A stretch of 64,000 nt of DNA, from NCBI GenBank assembly GCA_031546985.1, contig JAVBJN010000068.1:22327-86326 (forward strand), read 5' to 3'. The translations under genes were made by a program, and so were the position numbers. Of this stretch, positions 17,720 through 25,812 are shown piece by piece. Below the pieces are notes generated by a model. It had not been told where the DNA came from and did no database searches. It saw nothing but the letters and a program-made list of their open reading frames with translations. Every line of letters starts with the position of its first letter. The stretch's first letter is position 1. The DNA is from JAVBJN01 sp031546985. Lineage in GTDB: Bacteria > Bacteroidota > Bacteroidia > Chitinophagales > Chitinophagaceae.

Positions 17720-18475
17720 ATGAATTACATTATCATTGAAGACGAACGGCACAATGCCGACCTGCTCAAAGGATTGCTGAGCGATATAGACCCAACGTCG
17801 AATCTTCTGGTGGTGCTGCCCACGGTGCAGGAAAGCGTAGACTGGTTACAAGCCAACGAAAGTCCCGATATTGTTTTTATGGACATCAGGCTGGCAGATG
17901 GCTTGTCTTTCGACATCTTTAAGCAAGTAAACATCAATGCCCCGGTAATCTTTACCACTGCCTACGATGAATACGCGCTACAGGCCTTCAAGGTATATGG
18001 CGCGGCTTACCTGCTCAAACCTGTGCTGAAAGAGGAATTGGAAGAGGCGCTGGATAAAATAAAAAGGCTTAACACACCCGTCTCTACCGATGATATGGCC
18101 GCCATGCTGGACATGCTCAGAACACAACGCAAATCATACAGAAACCGTTTTCTACTGCACTTTAGAGAAACCTACAGAACCATCTCTGTAAACACCATCG
18201 ACTTCATATACCTGGAGCATAAAATTGTTCATTTCAAACTTATCGACGGGAGTATGCTGGTGGTACCCTATACCCTCGAAGAGCTGGAAGAGCAGCTCGA
18301 TCCCGATTTCTTTTTCAGGGTAAACCGGCAATACATCATTCACATCGATAGTATAGAAACCATCCAAAAGTACTTTAATGAAAAGGCCAAAATCGTGCTC
18401 AAAAGAGACCGCAATGCCGAAGTAATTGTAAGCCGTATTAAAATGCCGCTGTTCAAGCTCTGGCTGGACAGGTAA
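17720..18475 (+). CDS. LytTR-family response regulator
   Basis: The 251-residue protein has a receiver domain (acidic pair EDE at 7-9, phospho-acceptor Asp55 in FMDIRLAD, Thr/Lys residues in FTTAYDEYA and YLLKPV). A C-terminal LytTR DNA-binding domain follows (residues ~145-245, FRETYRTISVNTIDFIYLEH, FFRVNRQYIIHIDSI). It is the partner of the LytS-type kinase just upstream and likely controls the efflux operon in which it is encoded. Confidence 0.93.
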   Translation: MNYIIIEDERHNADLLKGLLSDIDPTSNLLVVLPTVQESVDWLQANESPDIVFMDIRLADGLSFDIFKQVNINAPVIFTTAYDEYALQAFKVYGAAYLLKPVLKEELEEALDKIKRLNTPVSTDDMAAMLDMLRTQRKSYRNRFLLHFRETYRTISVNTIDFIYLEHKIVHFKLIDGSMLVVPYTLEELEEQLDPDFFFRVNRQYIIHIDSIETIQKYFNEKAKIVLKRDRNAEVIVSRIKMPLFKLWLDR

Positions 18476-18477
18476 CC

Positions 18478-18726
18478 TTAAATAATCTGGCGAATACTTT
18501 CTACAATAGCTTCCAGCAATGCCGCCGGAATATTAGCTTTTTCGGCATGCTCGGGCTGGGCCAATACCCGCAGCTCGCTTTGCTCGTCTTTTTCTACCCA
18601 AACCTCCGTTCCGTTTACCTGCACCAGGAAACGCCAGGTATAGCCGCTGGTGATCAGCTTCATGGGCAGCAATAGTTCCATACCCTTATATTCTACAGGC
18701 AATTCCAGCGAAGTTTCCATAATCAT
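18478..18726 (-). CDS. Conserved small hypothetical protein (82 aa)
   Basis: A soluble 82-residue protein (start ATG 18726 or 18720) with a beta-sheet N-terminus (SLELPVEYKGMELLLPMKLI, YTWRFLVQVNGTEVWVEKDE) and a helical acidic C-terminus. It converges with the regulator gene, the two stops being 2 bases apart. A good TAnnTTTG promoter lies at 18759-18766 on its strand. It resembles small conserved proteins of Bacteroidota, but I know no function. Confidence 0.7.
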   Translation of the reverse strand: MIMETSLELPVEYKGMELLLPMKLITSGYTWRFLVQVNGTEVWVEKDEQSELRVLAQPEHAEKANIPAALLEAIVESIRQII

Positions 18727-18758
18727 TACGCTCCGGATTTTCGGTTTCGGAGCGGCTA

Positions 18759-18766
18759 CAAAAGTA
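18759..18766 (-). promoter_or_regulatory. -7 promoter box (TACTTTTG)
   Basis: On the minus strand TACTTTTG matches TAnnTTTG and would start transcription about 28 bases upstream of the 82-aa gene at 18726. Confidence 0.55.
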
Positions 18767-18899
18767 GTACAACGCCCCGTTTTTTTACGGTTAAGAAGAT
18801 TTTTAGGGAGAAATCATAAGTATTATTCAACCCTTTATGCCATTTCTCCTGTCTTGAAACAATGATCGGTTAGAAAATCACACCTGTGCGAACGCGAAG

Positions 18900-18933
18900 C
18901 CCTGCTGTCTTGCCACAGCAGGGTCTATTTTTT
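18900..18933 (+). terminator. Hairpin terminator
   Basis: CCCTGCTGT pairs with ACAGCAGGG (18900-18923) and is followed by TCTATTTTTT on the plus strand. It overlaps the stop codon of the leftward SemiSWEET gene. Confidence 0.55.
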
Positions 18934-19185
18934 GCGGTAAAGGAAAATACAGGTTATCAGTACGCAATTAATTAAGCACGCCACACCATTGGAAAGGATA
19001 ACCGGAAGATCGTGCCGCAAAAAGCCATACCACACCCAAGAGGCCAGCCCCAACAATAAAATGCTACTGGTAACCCAGGAAAGGCTTTCCACATCTTTTT
19101 CGCGAATCACTTTTACCAGTTGCGGCAACGATGCTATCGAAGTAAGCACGCCTGCCACAAGCCCTATGAATGCTGCCGTTTCCAT
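18925..19185 (-). CDS. SemiSWEET-type sugar transporter
   Basis: At 86 residues with three membrane helices and the PQ-loop motif SIASLPQLVKVIREKDVESLSW in the first helix-loop, it matches bacterial SemiSWEETs, which dimerise to move sugars down a gradient. Its ATG overlaps the stop of the upstream DUF72 gene by a base (TGATG), so the two are translationally coupled. Confidence 0.88.
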   Translation of the reverse strand: METAAFIGLVAGVLTSIASLPQLVKVIREKDVESLSWVTSSILLLGLASWVWYGFLRHDLPVILSNGVACLINCVLITCIFLYRKK

Positions 19186-19931
19186 CAGGTATGCATTGAG
19201 GTTGAAACTAAGGCCTGCAGCCGGGCAGCATTGGTATACCCGGCTTCGAACATGGTATTGTTGAAATAAACGTATGCCTCCTTCACCTGTGGCATAGTTG
19301 CAGCCAGTTGCGCAAGTGTTTCTGCGCTGTAGGCCGATTTAAACAACTCCGGCACGCCATGCATACGTTTGTAAAACAGCGTGCTGGTACAAATATTATC
19401 GTCTGGCAGCCCGGGAAAACTGACCGCGCAAAAACTGAGCCCTGCATCGCGCAATGCACTAAACACCGTTTCATCCCACCAGGAGATATGCCGGAACTCG
19501 ATTACATTGGTTGGCTGCTGTGCCACATTGCGCAATACATCATCGAGCCGCTCTGCTGTAAAATGGAAAGAAGGCGGGAGTTGAAACAATACGCAGGCCA
19601 GCTTTGGGCCCAATCCTTCGGCTACCAGGGCCATAAACTCGTCTATCTTTTCTTTTGCGCCACGTAGCCGCAAGGTGTGCGTTACCAGCTTGTTCATCTT
19701 TACCGAAAACCGGAAATCATCCGGTGTTTCAGCTGCCGCTTTGGCCAGGCTCTTCACCGTTGGGAAACGGTAAAAAGTATGGTTAAGCTCCACTGTATTA
19801 AACTGCGTACTAAAGTATTGCAACTGCTTGGCTGCCGGCCATTTATCGGGGTAAAACCGGCCTTTCCAGTACGTATAACTGTACCCCGAAGTGCCAATGT
19901 GTATTGCGGTAGAATGTCTGCCAGTGGCCAT
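19185..19931 (-). CDS. DUF72 (YecE-like) family protein
   Basis: From ATG 19931, 248 residues; alternative starts exist upstream at 19955 and beyond, but homology should begin at IHIGTSGYSYTYWKGRFYP. Visible DUF72 motifs are GTSGYSY.W, FNTVELNHTFYRFP, VLFQLPPSF, VIEFRHISWW and AYVYFNNT. The family forms a TIM-barrel-like fold of unknown biochemical function, sometimes found near Fe-S or DNA-repair genes. Here it is coupled to a SemiSWEET gene. Confidence 0.88.
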   Translation of the reverse strand: MATGRHSTAIHIGTSGYSYTYWKGRFYPDKWPAAKQLQYFSTQFNTVELNHTFYRFPTVKSLAKAAAETPDDFRFSVKMNKLVTHTLRLRGAKEKIDEFMALVAEGLGPKLACVLFQLPPSFHFTAERLDDVLRNVAQQPTNVIEFRHISWWDETVFSALRDAGLSFCAVSFPGLPDDNICTSTLFYKRMHGVPELFKSAYSAETLAQLAATMPQVKEAYVYFNNTMFEAGYTNAARLQALVSTSMHT

Positions 19932-20015
19932 AAGCGATGGTGGTTTAGCCTGCATATGCCTCAACGAAACGCAGGGCATCATTTCACCTGCAAAGATGAC
20001 ACCAGATTTCACTAT

Positions 20016-21998
20016 CTACCTTATCAACTGCACATCGCCTTTGCGTACCAGCAAGGTACCATCGGGCCTTTTCAAGGTTATCGAATAAAAATAAGTACCC
20101 ATTCCGCAAGGGTCTCCGTTAAAACTGCCATCCCACCCTGTTTCTGGCTGTTTGGTAAAAAACACTTGCTGCCCGTAACGGTTGTAAATGCCAAAACTCA
20201 TCAGCCGTTGGTTGGTGATGTTGATGATACGGAAAACATCATTGGCGCCATCCTTATTGGGCGTAAAAGCATCCGGCAAGTACACCTCCGGCGGCATTAT
20301 CCTCGCTAGTGCCTGCGCCGTATCGGTACAACCATATGCATTGGTTACGGTAAGCGTTACCGGATAAGTTGCAATAATACCCGGATAGCGGTATGAAAGA
20401 TGAGATCCCCTGCCGGAATCTTCATTGTAGCCAAAAGTCCAGGCATAGGTTTGGGCATTTGCGGGGTAACCTGTAAGTTGAATAACCGGATCATTAACAG
20501 GCGCTACAGCAGGCAGCATTTTAATCATGGCTTGTGGCAATGCGTGGATATAAAAATCGCCCGAAACACTGTCTGGGCAACCATTATCCATCACCGCAGC
20601 CAGCAATAAATGATGCGATCCCGAATCGCGAAACAACAGTTTCACAGACCGTCCGGTGTCTTGCAGCGGCATCTCATTGAGTACCCATTTCCGGGTAGAG
20701 CTGTTGGGCGACAAATCGGTAAACAACAAACTATCGCCAGCACAAGCAGGTTGTGGCCAGGCTATGGCAGGAGGTGTTGTGTTGTTAGATACCGTTACCT
20801 GCTTCTGCACTTCCGCCGCGCAGCCTTCATTGGTATGTACCACCAGTTTTACTGAATAAACACCCGGTCCCGGGAATGTGTATACCGGATTCATAGCAGT
20901 ACTGGTATCCGATTTCCCGGTTTGGGGATCGGTAAAAGTCCAGTGGTATTCCGTTACATTTCCTTTTGTAGTGCTAGATGCATTGCTGAACCTGATCTGA
21001 TGGCACACTCCGGCTCCGGCGTAAGTAAAATCGGCCTCGGTATAAATGGCTTTGGTAAGTGCCGAAAAAACAGTCTGGCAGCCATTAAATGACGAAACAG
21101 TACAAGTATAGACCTTACCATCTACCGGTTGCCGTACCAGGAGTTGCGCTGTGGTATCTCCTGTGTTCCATGTATACTGCGCAAACCGGGGAAGGTATGG
21201 TTGCAGCAACAACGAATTGGCTTTATCGCAATAATAAAAAGTATCCTGCGGCTGGCGCATAGCGGCAGAGCAATATTCATAAGACCCATGAAAGCCCGTC
21301 CAGCAGTCGTAATGTTCTATCTCCAACACCACCGTTTGCCCCACATACGCTTTAAGATCCAGCGCAACTGACTCCCAGCGCTGGTACTGGATATTGACCG
21401 TTGCAGGCAGGTTATCATATGCAATAGGCGGAACTGTAGCCGTATTGCTGTTGGCCGTAGAAGCAGTGCCTTTGGGGCTTAACTCCAATCCTCCGCAAGG
21501 CTGCGGCGCTACAAATTGCCCAGCACTGTTTTTGATCGAAAAGCGGTAATGCGTGTTCAGATCCTGGTAATGCGTTTTGTCCATTACCGAAGCCAGTTGT
21601 ATAAACAAGATAGGATACGCAGCGTGTACATTAATGCTGTACTTCATCGCATAAGCCCTGGGCGAGCCGTAACCGCCGCCAGCAGGAGCGCCCAGCCTGG
21701 CTACTTGCTGCAAGCCGGAGGGTACACGGCTCAGATTGCCCGTACCAGCGTTACCATCCCAATTGTTGCCGGTTATGCCAATAATCGTGTGGCTCGAAGC
21801 ATTAGGTTGCGCACCCGAAGCGCTATCGGGATCGGTACGCGGGCCCCATCCCAATTGCCAATGATCAAAATTACCTGACGAAAAATCGAGGTTCGGATTA
21901 CCAGGGTCCTGGTTAAAAGTTTGGCCGGAAGCAAAATTGCTCCAGGCCAAAACCGAACTAAACAACAAGAATAAAAATCGTTGGGATATCCGTTTCAT
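20016..21998 (-). CDS. PKD-domain protein with T9SS type B (gliding-motility) C-terminal domain
   Basis: From ATG 21998, 660 residues. A signal peptide (MKRISQRFLFLLFSSVLAWSNFASG) precedes a ~250-residue N-terminal region with carbohydrate-binding-like jelly-roll character. Several PKD-type repeats follow (YHWTFTDPQTGKSD, PVYTFPGPGVYSVKLVVHT, YAWTFGYNED). The C-terminal ~85 residues are the gliding-associated sorting domain: VYLPDAFTPNKDGANDVFRI, FGIYNRYGQQVF, GWDGSFNGDPCGMGTYFY. Proteins with this end are exported by the type IX system and kept on the surface. It is probably an adhesin-like cargo; partners are unknown. Confidence 0.88.
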   Translation of the reverse strand: MKRISQRFLFLLFSSVLAWSNFASGQTFNQDPGNPNLDFSSGNFDHWQLGWGPRTDPDSASGAQPNASSHTIIGITGNNWDGNAGTGNLSRVPSGLQQVARLGAPAGGGYGSPRAYAMKYSINVHAAYPILFIQLASVMDKTHYQDLNTHYRFSIKNSAGQFVAPQPCGGLELSPKGTASTANSNTATVPPIAYDNLPATVNIQYQRWESVALDLKAYVGQTVVLEIEHYDCWTGFHGSYEYCSAAMRQPQDTFYYCDKANSLLLQPYLPRFAQYTWNTGDTTAQLLVRQPVDGKVYTCTVSSFNGCQTVFSALTKAIYTEADFTYAGAGVCHQIRFSNASSTTKGNVTEYHWTFTDPQTGKSDTSTAMNPVYTFPGPGVYSVKLVVHTNEGCAAEVQKQVTVSNNTTPPAIAWPQPACAGDSLLFTDLSPNSSTRKWVLNEMPLQDTGRSVKLLFRDSGSHHLLLAAVMDNGCPDSVSGDFYIHALPQAMIKMLPAVAPVNDPVIQLTGYPANAQTYAWTFGYNEDSGRGSHLSYRYPGIIATYPVTLTVTNAYGCTDTAQALARIMPPEVYLPDAFTPNKDGANDVFRIINITNQRLMSFGIYNRYGQQVFFTKQPETGWDGSFNGDPCGMGTYFYSITLKRPDGTLLVRKGDVQLIR

Positions 21999-22102
21999 AA
22001 TCTGCACCAACCCAAAAAAGTTATAAAAACCACCATCAGCCAACAACCATGCACTTTCTTAAAAAGCAACGCAGCTCCGGCCAATGGTGTATGCATGAAC
22101 AC

Positions 22103-24097
22103 TTATTGTTTTACAAATTTTTGCACCGCGGTTCCCGCAGCAGAACGTACCTCCATGATGTACACACCTGAAGCATAAGCGCCCGCAGAGACCATTGTAA
22201 CAGCCATAACCAGTTGCTGCTCGGCCAATACCCTTCCGTTTACATCCGTTATCCGCAATGTGGCAGGCAATTGGGCAGCAGGCAAGCTAATATGAAGAGA
22301 TTCCTGCACCGGGTTGGGATAGAGGTTAAACGTCCAGTTGGCAGCGGTTTCGGCAATACCCAATGCGGTGTAATTAAACACAGCAGAAGTATCGGAGCAA
22401 CCATTGCTACCTGTAACCACTACCCTATATTTACCGGTGGCCTGTGGGTTAAAGGTTGCCGCGGTAGCATTGGCAATAGCCTGGTTATTGCCATCCAGCC
22501 ACTGGTAAGCAGCGTATGCACCCGTACTCAAAGCTGCGCCACTGGCAGTAATTACGGGTACGGGAATACTTTTTACCTCCAATGTGAGTTGGATAAGGCT
22601 ATCGCAACCTGTGCCGGCCATTACCAGTGTATCCCAATAGATGCCGGCTTGTGTAAATGTGCTGTTGTTAAAAGCAAAAGAACCGCCTTTGCAGATGGTA
22701 TCTGACAGGTAGGTATAAGCAGGGCAAGCGCTGAGCTTAACCATAAAAATATCATTCTGTCCCTTGTTGGTGCCCACATCGCCACCGCTGCCATTAGAGC
22801 GGCCCAGGAAGAAGTACGAACCATCGGCCTGTTGCATAATCTGCTGGCTGTAATCGATACCCACACTACCCAGGCTCTTATTCCAATTCAGGTTTCCGCC
22901 GGTATCAATTTTAAACATCCAGGCATCCGACGCTGTATTGGAAGTGCCGCCAACATGCCCCGAAACATCTTTATCCGAAGAAGAAGAGGTAGAAGACACC
23001 AGCCAGCCGCCGTCCAGCGTGGGCATTATGCTACAGTAACTACTGGAAAGATCAGACTGTGTGCCGCCATAGCTGCGGGTCCAGAGGGTATCGCCATTCT
23101 GGTATTTTAATTTCAGCAGCATTACATCGTAGTTGCCGCCACCTTTAGGCTTTTGCACCGTTCCGTCAATAGAGTTGGTATGGCCGCATACCATATAGCT
23201 GCTGTCTGCTCCCTGCACAATCGCGGTGGCTGCATCGTTGTTGCTGCCGCCATAGGTACGGCTCCATTGTATGCCCAGGGTATCGTCCAGTTTGAGTACC
23301 CAGTAATCGTTTTTGCCCAATCCTTTTCCCGTAAGATGTCCGTCGTTGCTGGCACTTGCACCGGTTGTAATGTAACCGCCCTCTTTGCTGCAGATGACAG
23401 AAGCAGGGCGCTCCAGGTATAATAAAGAGGTAGAACCGCTACCGCCAAATGTTTTGTTTTGCTGTATGTTCCCCATACTGTCGGTAACCACTACCCACCA
23501 GTCATCAGAAGTACCGTTCAGTTTATTGGCAATGTCGCCATTCGATGAGTTGGTAAATCCGCAAGCCACAAAGCCATTATTGGGTGTGGTTTGAATATCG
23601 TAAAAGGCATCAGCGCCGCTGCCACCCATTGTTTTAATCCATTCAATGCCCAGCGTATCATTGAGTCGCACGATAACCGCATCGAGACCGCCCCGTGTAG
23701 TAATGCCCGTAAAATCGCGGTCGGACGAGGTTACAAACCCAGCCGCGATATAACCGCCATACGGCAATGCCCTTACAGCATAGAGGTAATCCGATCCCGT
23801 GCTGCCCTTTACCACCTGGCGCACGATGGCTCCGGTGTCGTTTACTTCGGCTATCCACCAGTCATTGTCTGTAGTACCGGTAGCTTTGCCTACTACATCG
23901 CCATTGGCAGAGGTAGTAGTACCCACCAGCACATAACCACCTGTGGCAGTAGGTGCAAACGTGTGCATAATATCGCCACCGGAACCGCCATAAGCCTTAC
24001 TCCATAAGGTTACAGGTGTTTGTGCAAAGGTGGTAGCTGTAAAGCCGAAGCAAAAAAGTAAAAGTAAAATTCTCACATAACTGAAAGCAAAACACAT
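22103..24097 (-). CDS. Repeat-rich surface protein with T9SS type A sorting domain
   Basis: The 664-residue protein has a signal peptide ending TTFAQ. About eight repeats follow of the pattern W(S/T)(K/R)(A/T)(Y/L)GGSG.D, with GGY...G.T.S.DGD and ND(W/Y)W spaced ~50-60 residues apart, which form a beta-propeller-like array. A short Ig-like segment (ITASGAALSTGAYAAYQWLD) precedes the type A sorting domain (FNLYPNPVQESLHISLP, DVNGRVLAEQ, GVYIMEVRS). T9SS removes this domain and anchors or releases the protein. The upstream lipoprotein gene is separated by a terminator. Confidence 0.88.
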   Translation of the reverse strand: MCFAFSYVRILLLLFCFGFTATTFAQTPVTLWSKAYGGSGGDIMHTFAPTATGGYVLVGTTTSANGDVVGKATGTTDNDWWIAEVNDTGAIVRQVVKGSTGSDYLYAVRALPYGGYIAAGFVTSSDRDFTGITTRGGLDAVIVRLNDTLGIEWIKTMGGSGADAFYDIQTTPNNGFVACGFTNSSNGDIANKLNGTSDDWWVVVTDSMGNIQQNKTFGGSGSTSLLYLERPASVICSKEGGYITTGASASNDGHLTGKGLGKNDYWVLKLDDTLGIQWSRTYGGSNNDAATAIVQGADSSYMVCGHTNSIDGTVQKPKGGGNYDVMLLKLKYQNGDTLWTRSYGGTQSDLSSSYCSIMPTLDGGWLVSSTSSSSDKDVSGHVGGTSNTASDAWMFKIDTGGNLNWNKSLGSVGIDYSQQIMQQADGSYFFLGRSNGSGGDVGTNKGQNDIFMVKLSACPAYTYLSDTICKGGSFAFNNSTFTQAGIYWDTLVMAGTGCDSLIQLTLEVKSIPVPVITASGAALSTGAYAAYQWLDGNNQAIANATAATFNPQATGKYRVVVTGSNGCSDTSAVFNYTALGIAETAANWTFNLYPNPVQESLHISLPAAQLPATLRITDVNGRVLAEQQLVMAVTMVSAGAYASGVYIMEVRSAAGTAVQKFVKQ

Positions 24098-24121
24098 GAT
24101 CTATTGTTGGTTTTATAAAAG

Positions 24122-24151
24122 AAAAAAGCACCCCGGAAAACTCCGGAGTGC
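24122..24151 (-). terminator. Intrinsic terminator (minus strand)
   Basis: GCACcCCGGA and TCCGGaGTGC (24128-24151) pair and are followed on the minus strand by a run of Us (As at 24122-24127). It ends the lipoprotein transcript. Confidence 0.85.
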
Positions 24152-24159
24152 CTGTAGGA

Positions 24160-24912
24160 TTATTTTTTGGCGTTTTTCATGAACATAGCCGGAATCTCTT
24201 TCCAGTCTTCATGTTCGGTAACACCTGAAGCTCTTGATGCAGGTGTAGTTGGGCAAGCGCCGGTCCAGCTGCAGGTAAAGCATTTGTATTCGTAAATCAC
24301 TTTAGAGCTGAAAGTAGCATACTGGTCAGGAGAATACGCGTCTAGGGTAGTAACCTTGATTACGTAAGTCTTGATGGTGCCATTTTCAGGACAGCATTTG
24401 CTGGCGGTAACCAGTCTGGTAAACGCACCAGTGCTGTAGTTGTAGTACCCCGGGCAGGTTGGGCAGGATGTAGGGTTTTCGTTGCCGATAAAGTTGCCCG
24501 CTGTAGGTACAATATTGCTGGCCACATTGCTGCAGGTAAGATCGGCCAGGTTGGTGTTGTAAGACACACCGTTCAGGTAGCCGATGGTCCAGCCGTCTGC
24601 ACCACGGATAATAGAGTTGAACTGGCCTTCAAAAGTTACCTGCGGACCAGTGCCGCAGAAATTAGAAGGCACGATATCCCATTTATTGTACACGCCTACA
24701 TCGCTGAGCAATACGCCGGTAGTTTGTGCAGAGTCTACACCGCTTTCGCAGAGGCAGGCTACGCAAGAGTTATCAGAAGTTACAGTGGTTGCAGTAGCAA
24801 CTTTAGCGTTGGAATTGCTGGAACGGGTTGTTTTGTCAGCTTTGTCGCAGCTTGCTGCGGTAAACATAAGGGCGATGGAAGCGATTCCGGTCAGGAATTT
24901 GATGGTAGACAT
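24160..24912 (-). CDS. Cys-rich putative lipoprotein
   Basis: The 250-residue protein has a lipoprotein signal (lipobox TAASC at residue ~22), a Ser/Thr/Asn-rich linker and a Cys-rich body. Cys pairs occur at SCVACLCESG, FCGTG, SCPTCPG, KCCPE, YKCFTCSW and GACPT, suggesting disulfides or metal binding in an exported protein. I do not recognise a family. It is monocistronic by its terminator. Confidence 0.75.
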   Translation of the reverse strand: MSTIKFLTGIASIALMFTAASCDKADKTTRSSNSNAKVATATTVTSDNSCVACLCESGVDSAQTTGVLLSDVGVYNKWDIVPSNFCGTGPQVTFEGQFNSIIRGADGWTIGYLNGVSYNTNLADLTCSNVASNIVPTAGNFIGNENPTSCPTCPGYYNYSTGAFTRLVTASKCCPENGTIKTYVIKVTTLDAYSPDQYATFSSKVIYEYKCFTCSWTGACPTTPASRASGVTEHEDWKEIPAMFMKNAKK

Positions 24913-24981
24913 GATAGTAATTGGTGGTTATTAGGTTTAAAAAACGCGCAGGCCACGATGGCAACCCGCAGAAAACTAAAA

Positions 24982-25206
24982 TCATGCGACGGTGGAAATA
25001 TTCCATAATTTTGCACCCTCTTCGCAAAAGAGTGATGTCGCGCGGGCTTCCTCCCGCATGAACGATATCATGTACCGGGTACGGGCCAGATACCACAACA
25101 GGTATCCGGTGTATCCGGTTTTCTCTTTCTTGTTTTGGGGCACATAGCTCCTCCTGGCAGACGCACAGTCCACCTCCGGAAAGCCATTGCCGGGTACCTT
25201 TTTCAC
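24982..25206 (-). CDS. Doubtful 74-residue frame
   Basis: A leftward GTG-initiated frame encodes a basic peptide (KKVPGNGFPEVDCASARRSY, ending LWNISTVA) with no recognised domain. The DNA includes two small hairpins (GCGGGaggAAGCCCGC-like near 25040-25060 and CTCTTcgcaaAAGAG at 25018-25032), so it may instead be a decayed repeat. Listed only because the ~900-base gap holds nothing better. Confidence 0.2.
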   Translation of the reverse strand: MKKVPGNGFPEVDCASARRSYVPQNKKEKTGYTGYLLWYLARTRYMISFMREEARATSLFCEEGAKLWNISTVA

Positions 25207-25397
25207 AGGCTATTGGTTATTTCAGTTGAGATACAAACGCATAGCGTTAACAGGAACAAATTCCTGAACGAGCCGGCATTCCTATCTTATAAACGATGTT
25301 ATTCGACAAACCCGGGGAGCAAGAACAGGGGCTTGTTGGTATATCAGGTTGGGAGCTAAACCTGTAAACCGAAAATGTAAATTGTTGATCCGTTTGT

Positions 25398-25643
25398 TTG
25401 GATAACGATGCAAAGCTAGGGCACAGTTTGTTCGCCGCTTTTCAAAATCGGGAAAAGAAATGTAATCGTATTGTCATAAAAACTGGCCATCAAAACAATG
25501 CATATACCCAATTAAGTGATATTAAACCCGCGGATATACTACAAATAATAAACAAAAGATTGACTACACCAATGGGAATGATTTTCGAAATCGGGAAAAA
25601 GAAGTATAAAACACAATGCGTTAGCTATAAAAATATTAATTAA
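25398..25643 (+). CDS. Doubtful 81-residue frame
   Basis: A TTG-initiated frame with AT-rich, protein-like composition in its second half (TQLSDIKPADILQIINKRL, MIFEIGKKKYKTQC). No ribosome binding site or promoter was identified and no family is recognised. It may be a fragment of an old mobile or accessory gene. Confidence 0.25.
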   Translation: MDNDAKLGHSLFAAFQNREKKCNRIVIKTGHQNNAYTQLSDIKPADILQIINKRLTTPMGMIFEIGKKKYKTQCVSYKNIN

Positions 25644-25812
25644 ACACCTCAACAGATTTTTTAGTTCTAATATTTTCCTATAATTGCACTTCATTCAAAT
25701 TTCTACTCCAATGAAAATGAGTCGCTAATAGCTGGTTTATAAACCGGCTCCATTCTGAGCAATCCTTTACGGTTTACCTTACCTGCCCTTTGGGCAACTA
25801 TTATCTGTACTC

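Noticed and set aside
25398..25643. Considering the 81-aa frame as a firm gene
   Set aside because: No ATG, no ribosome site and no family; kept only as a low-confidence entry.
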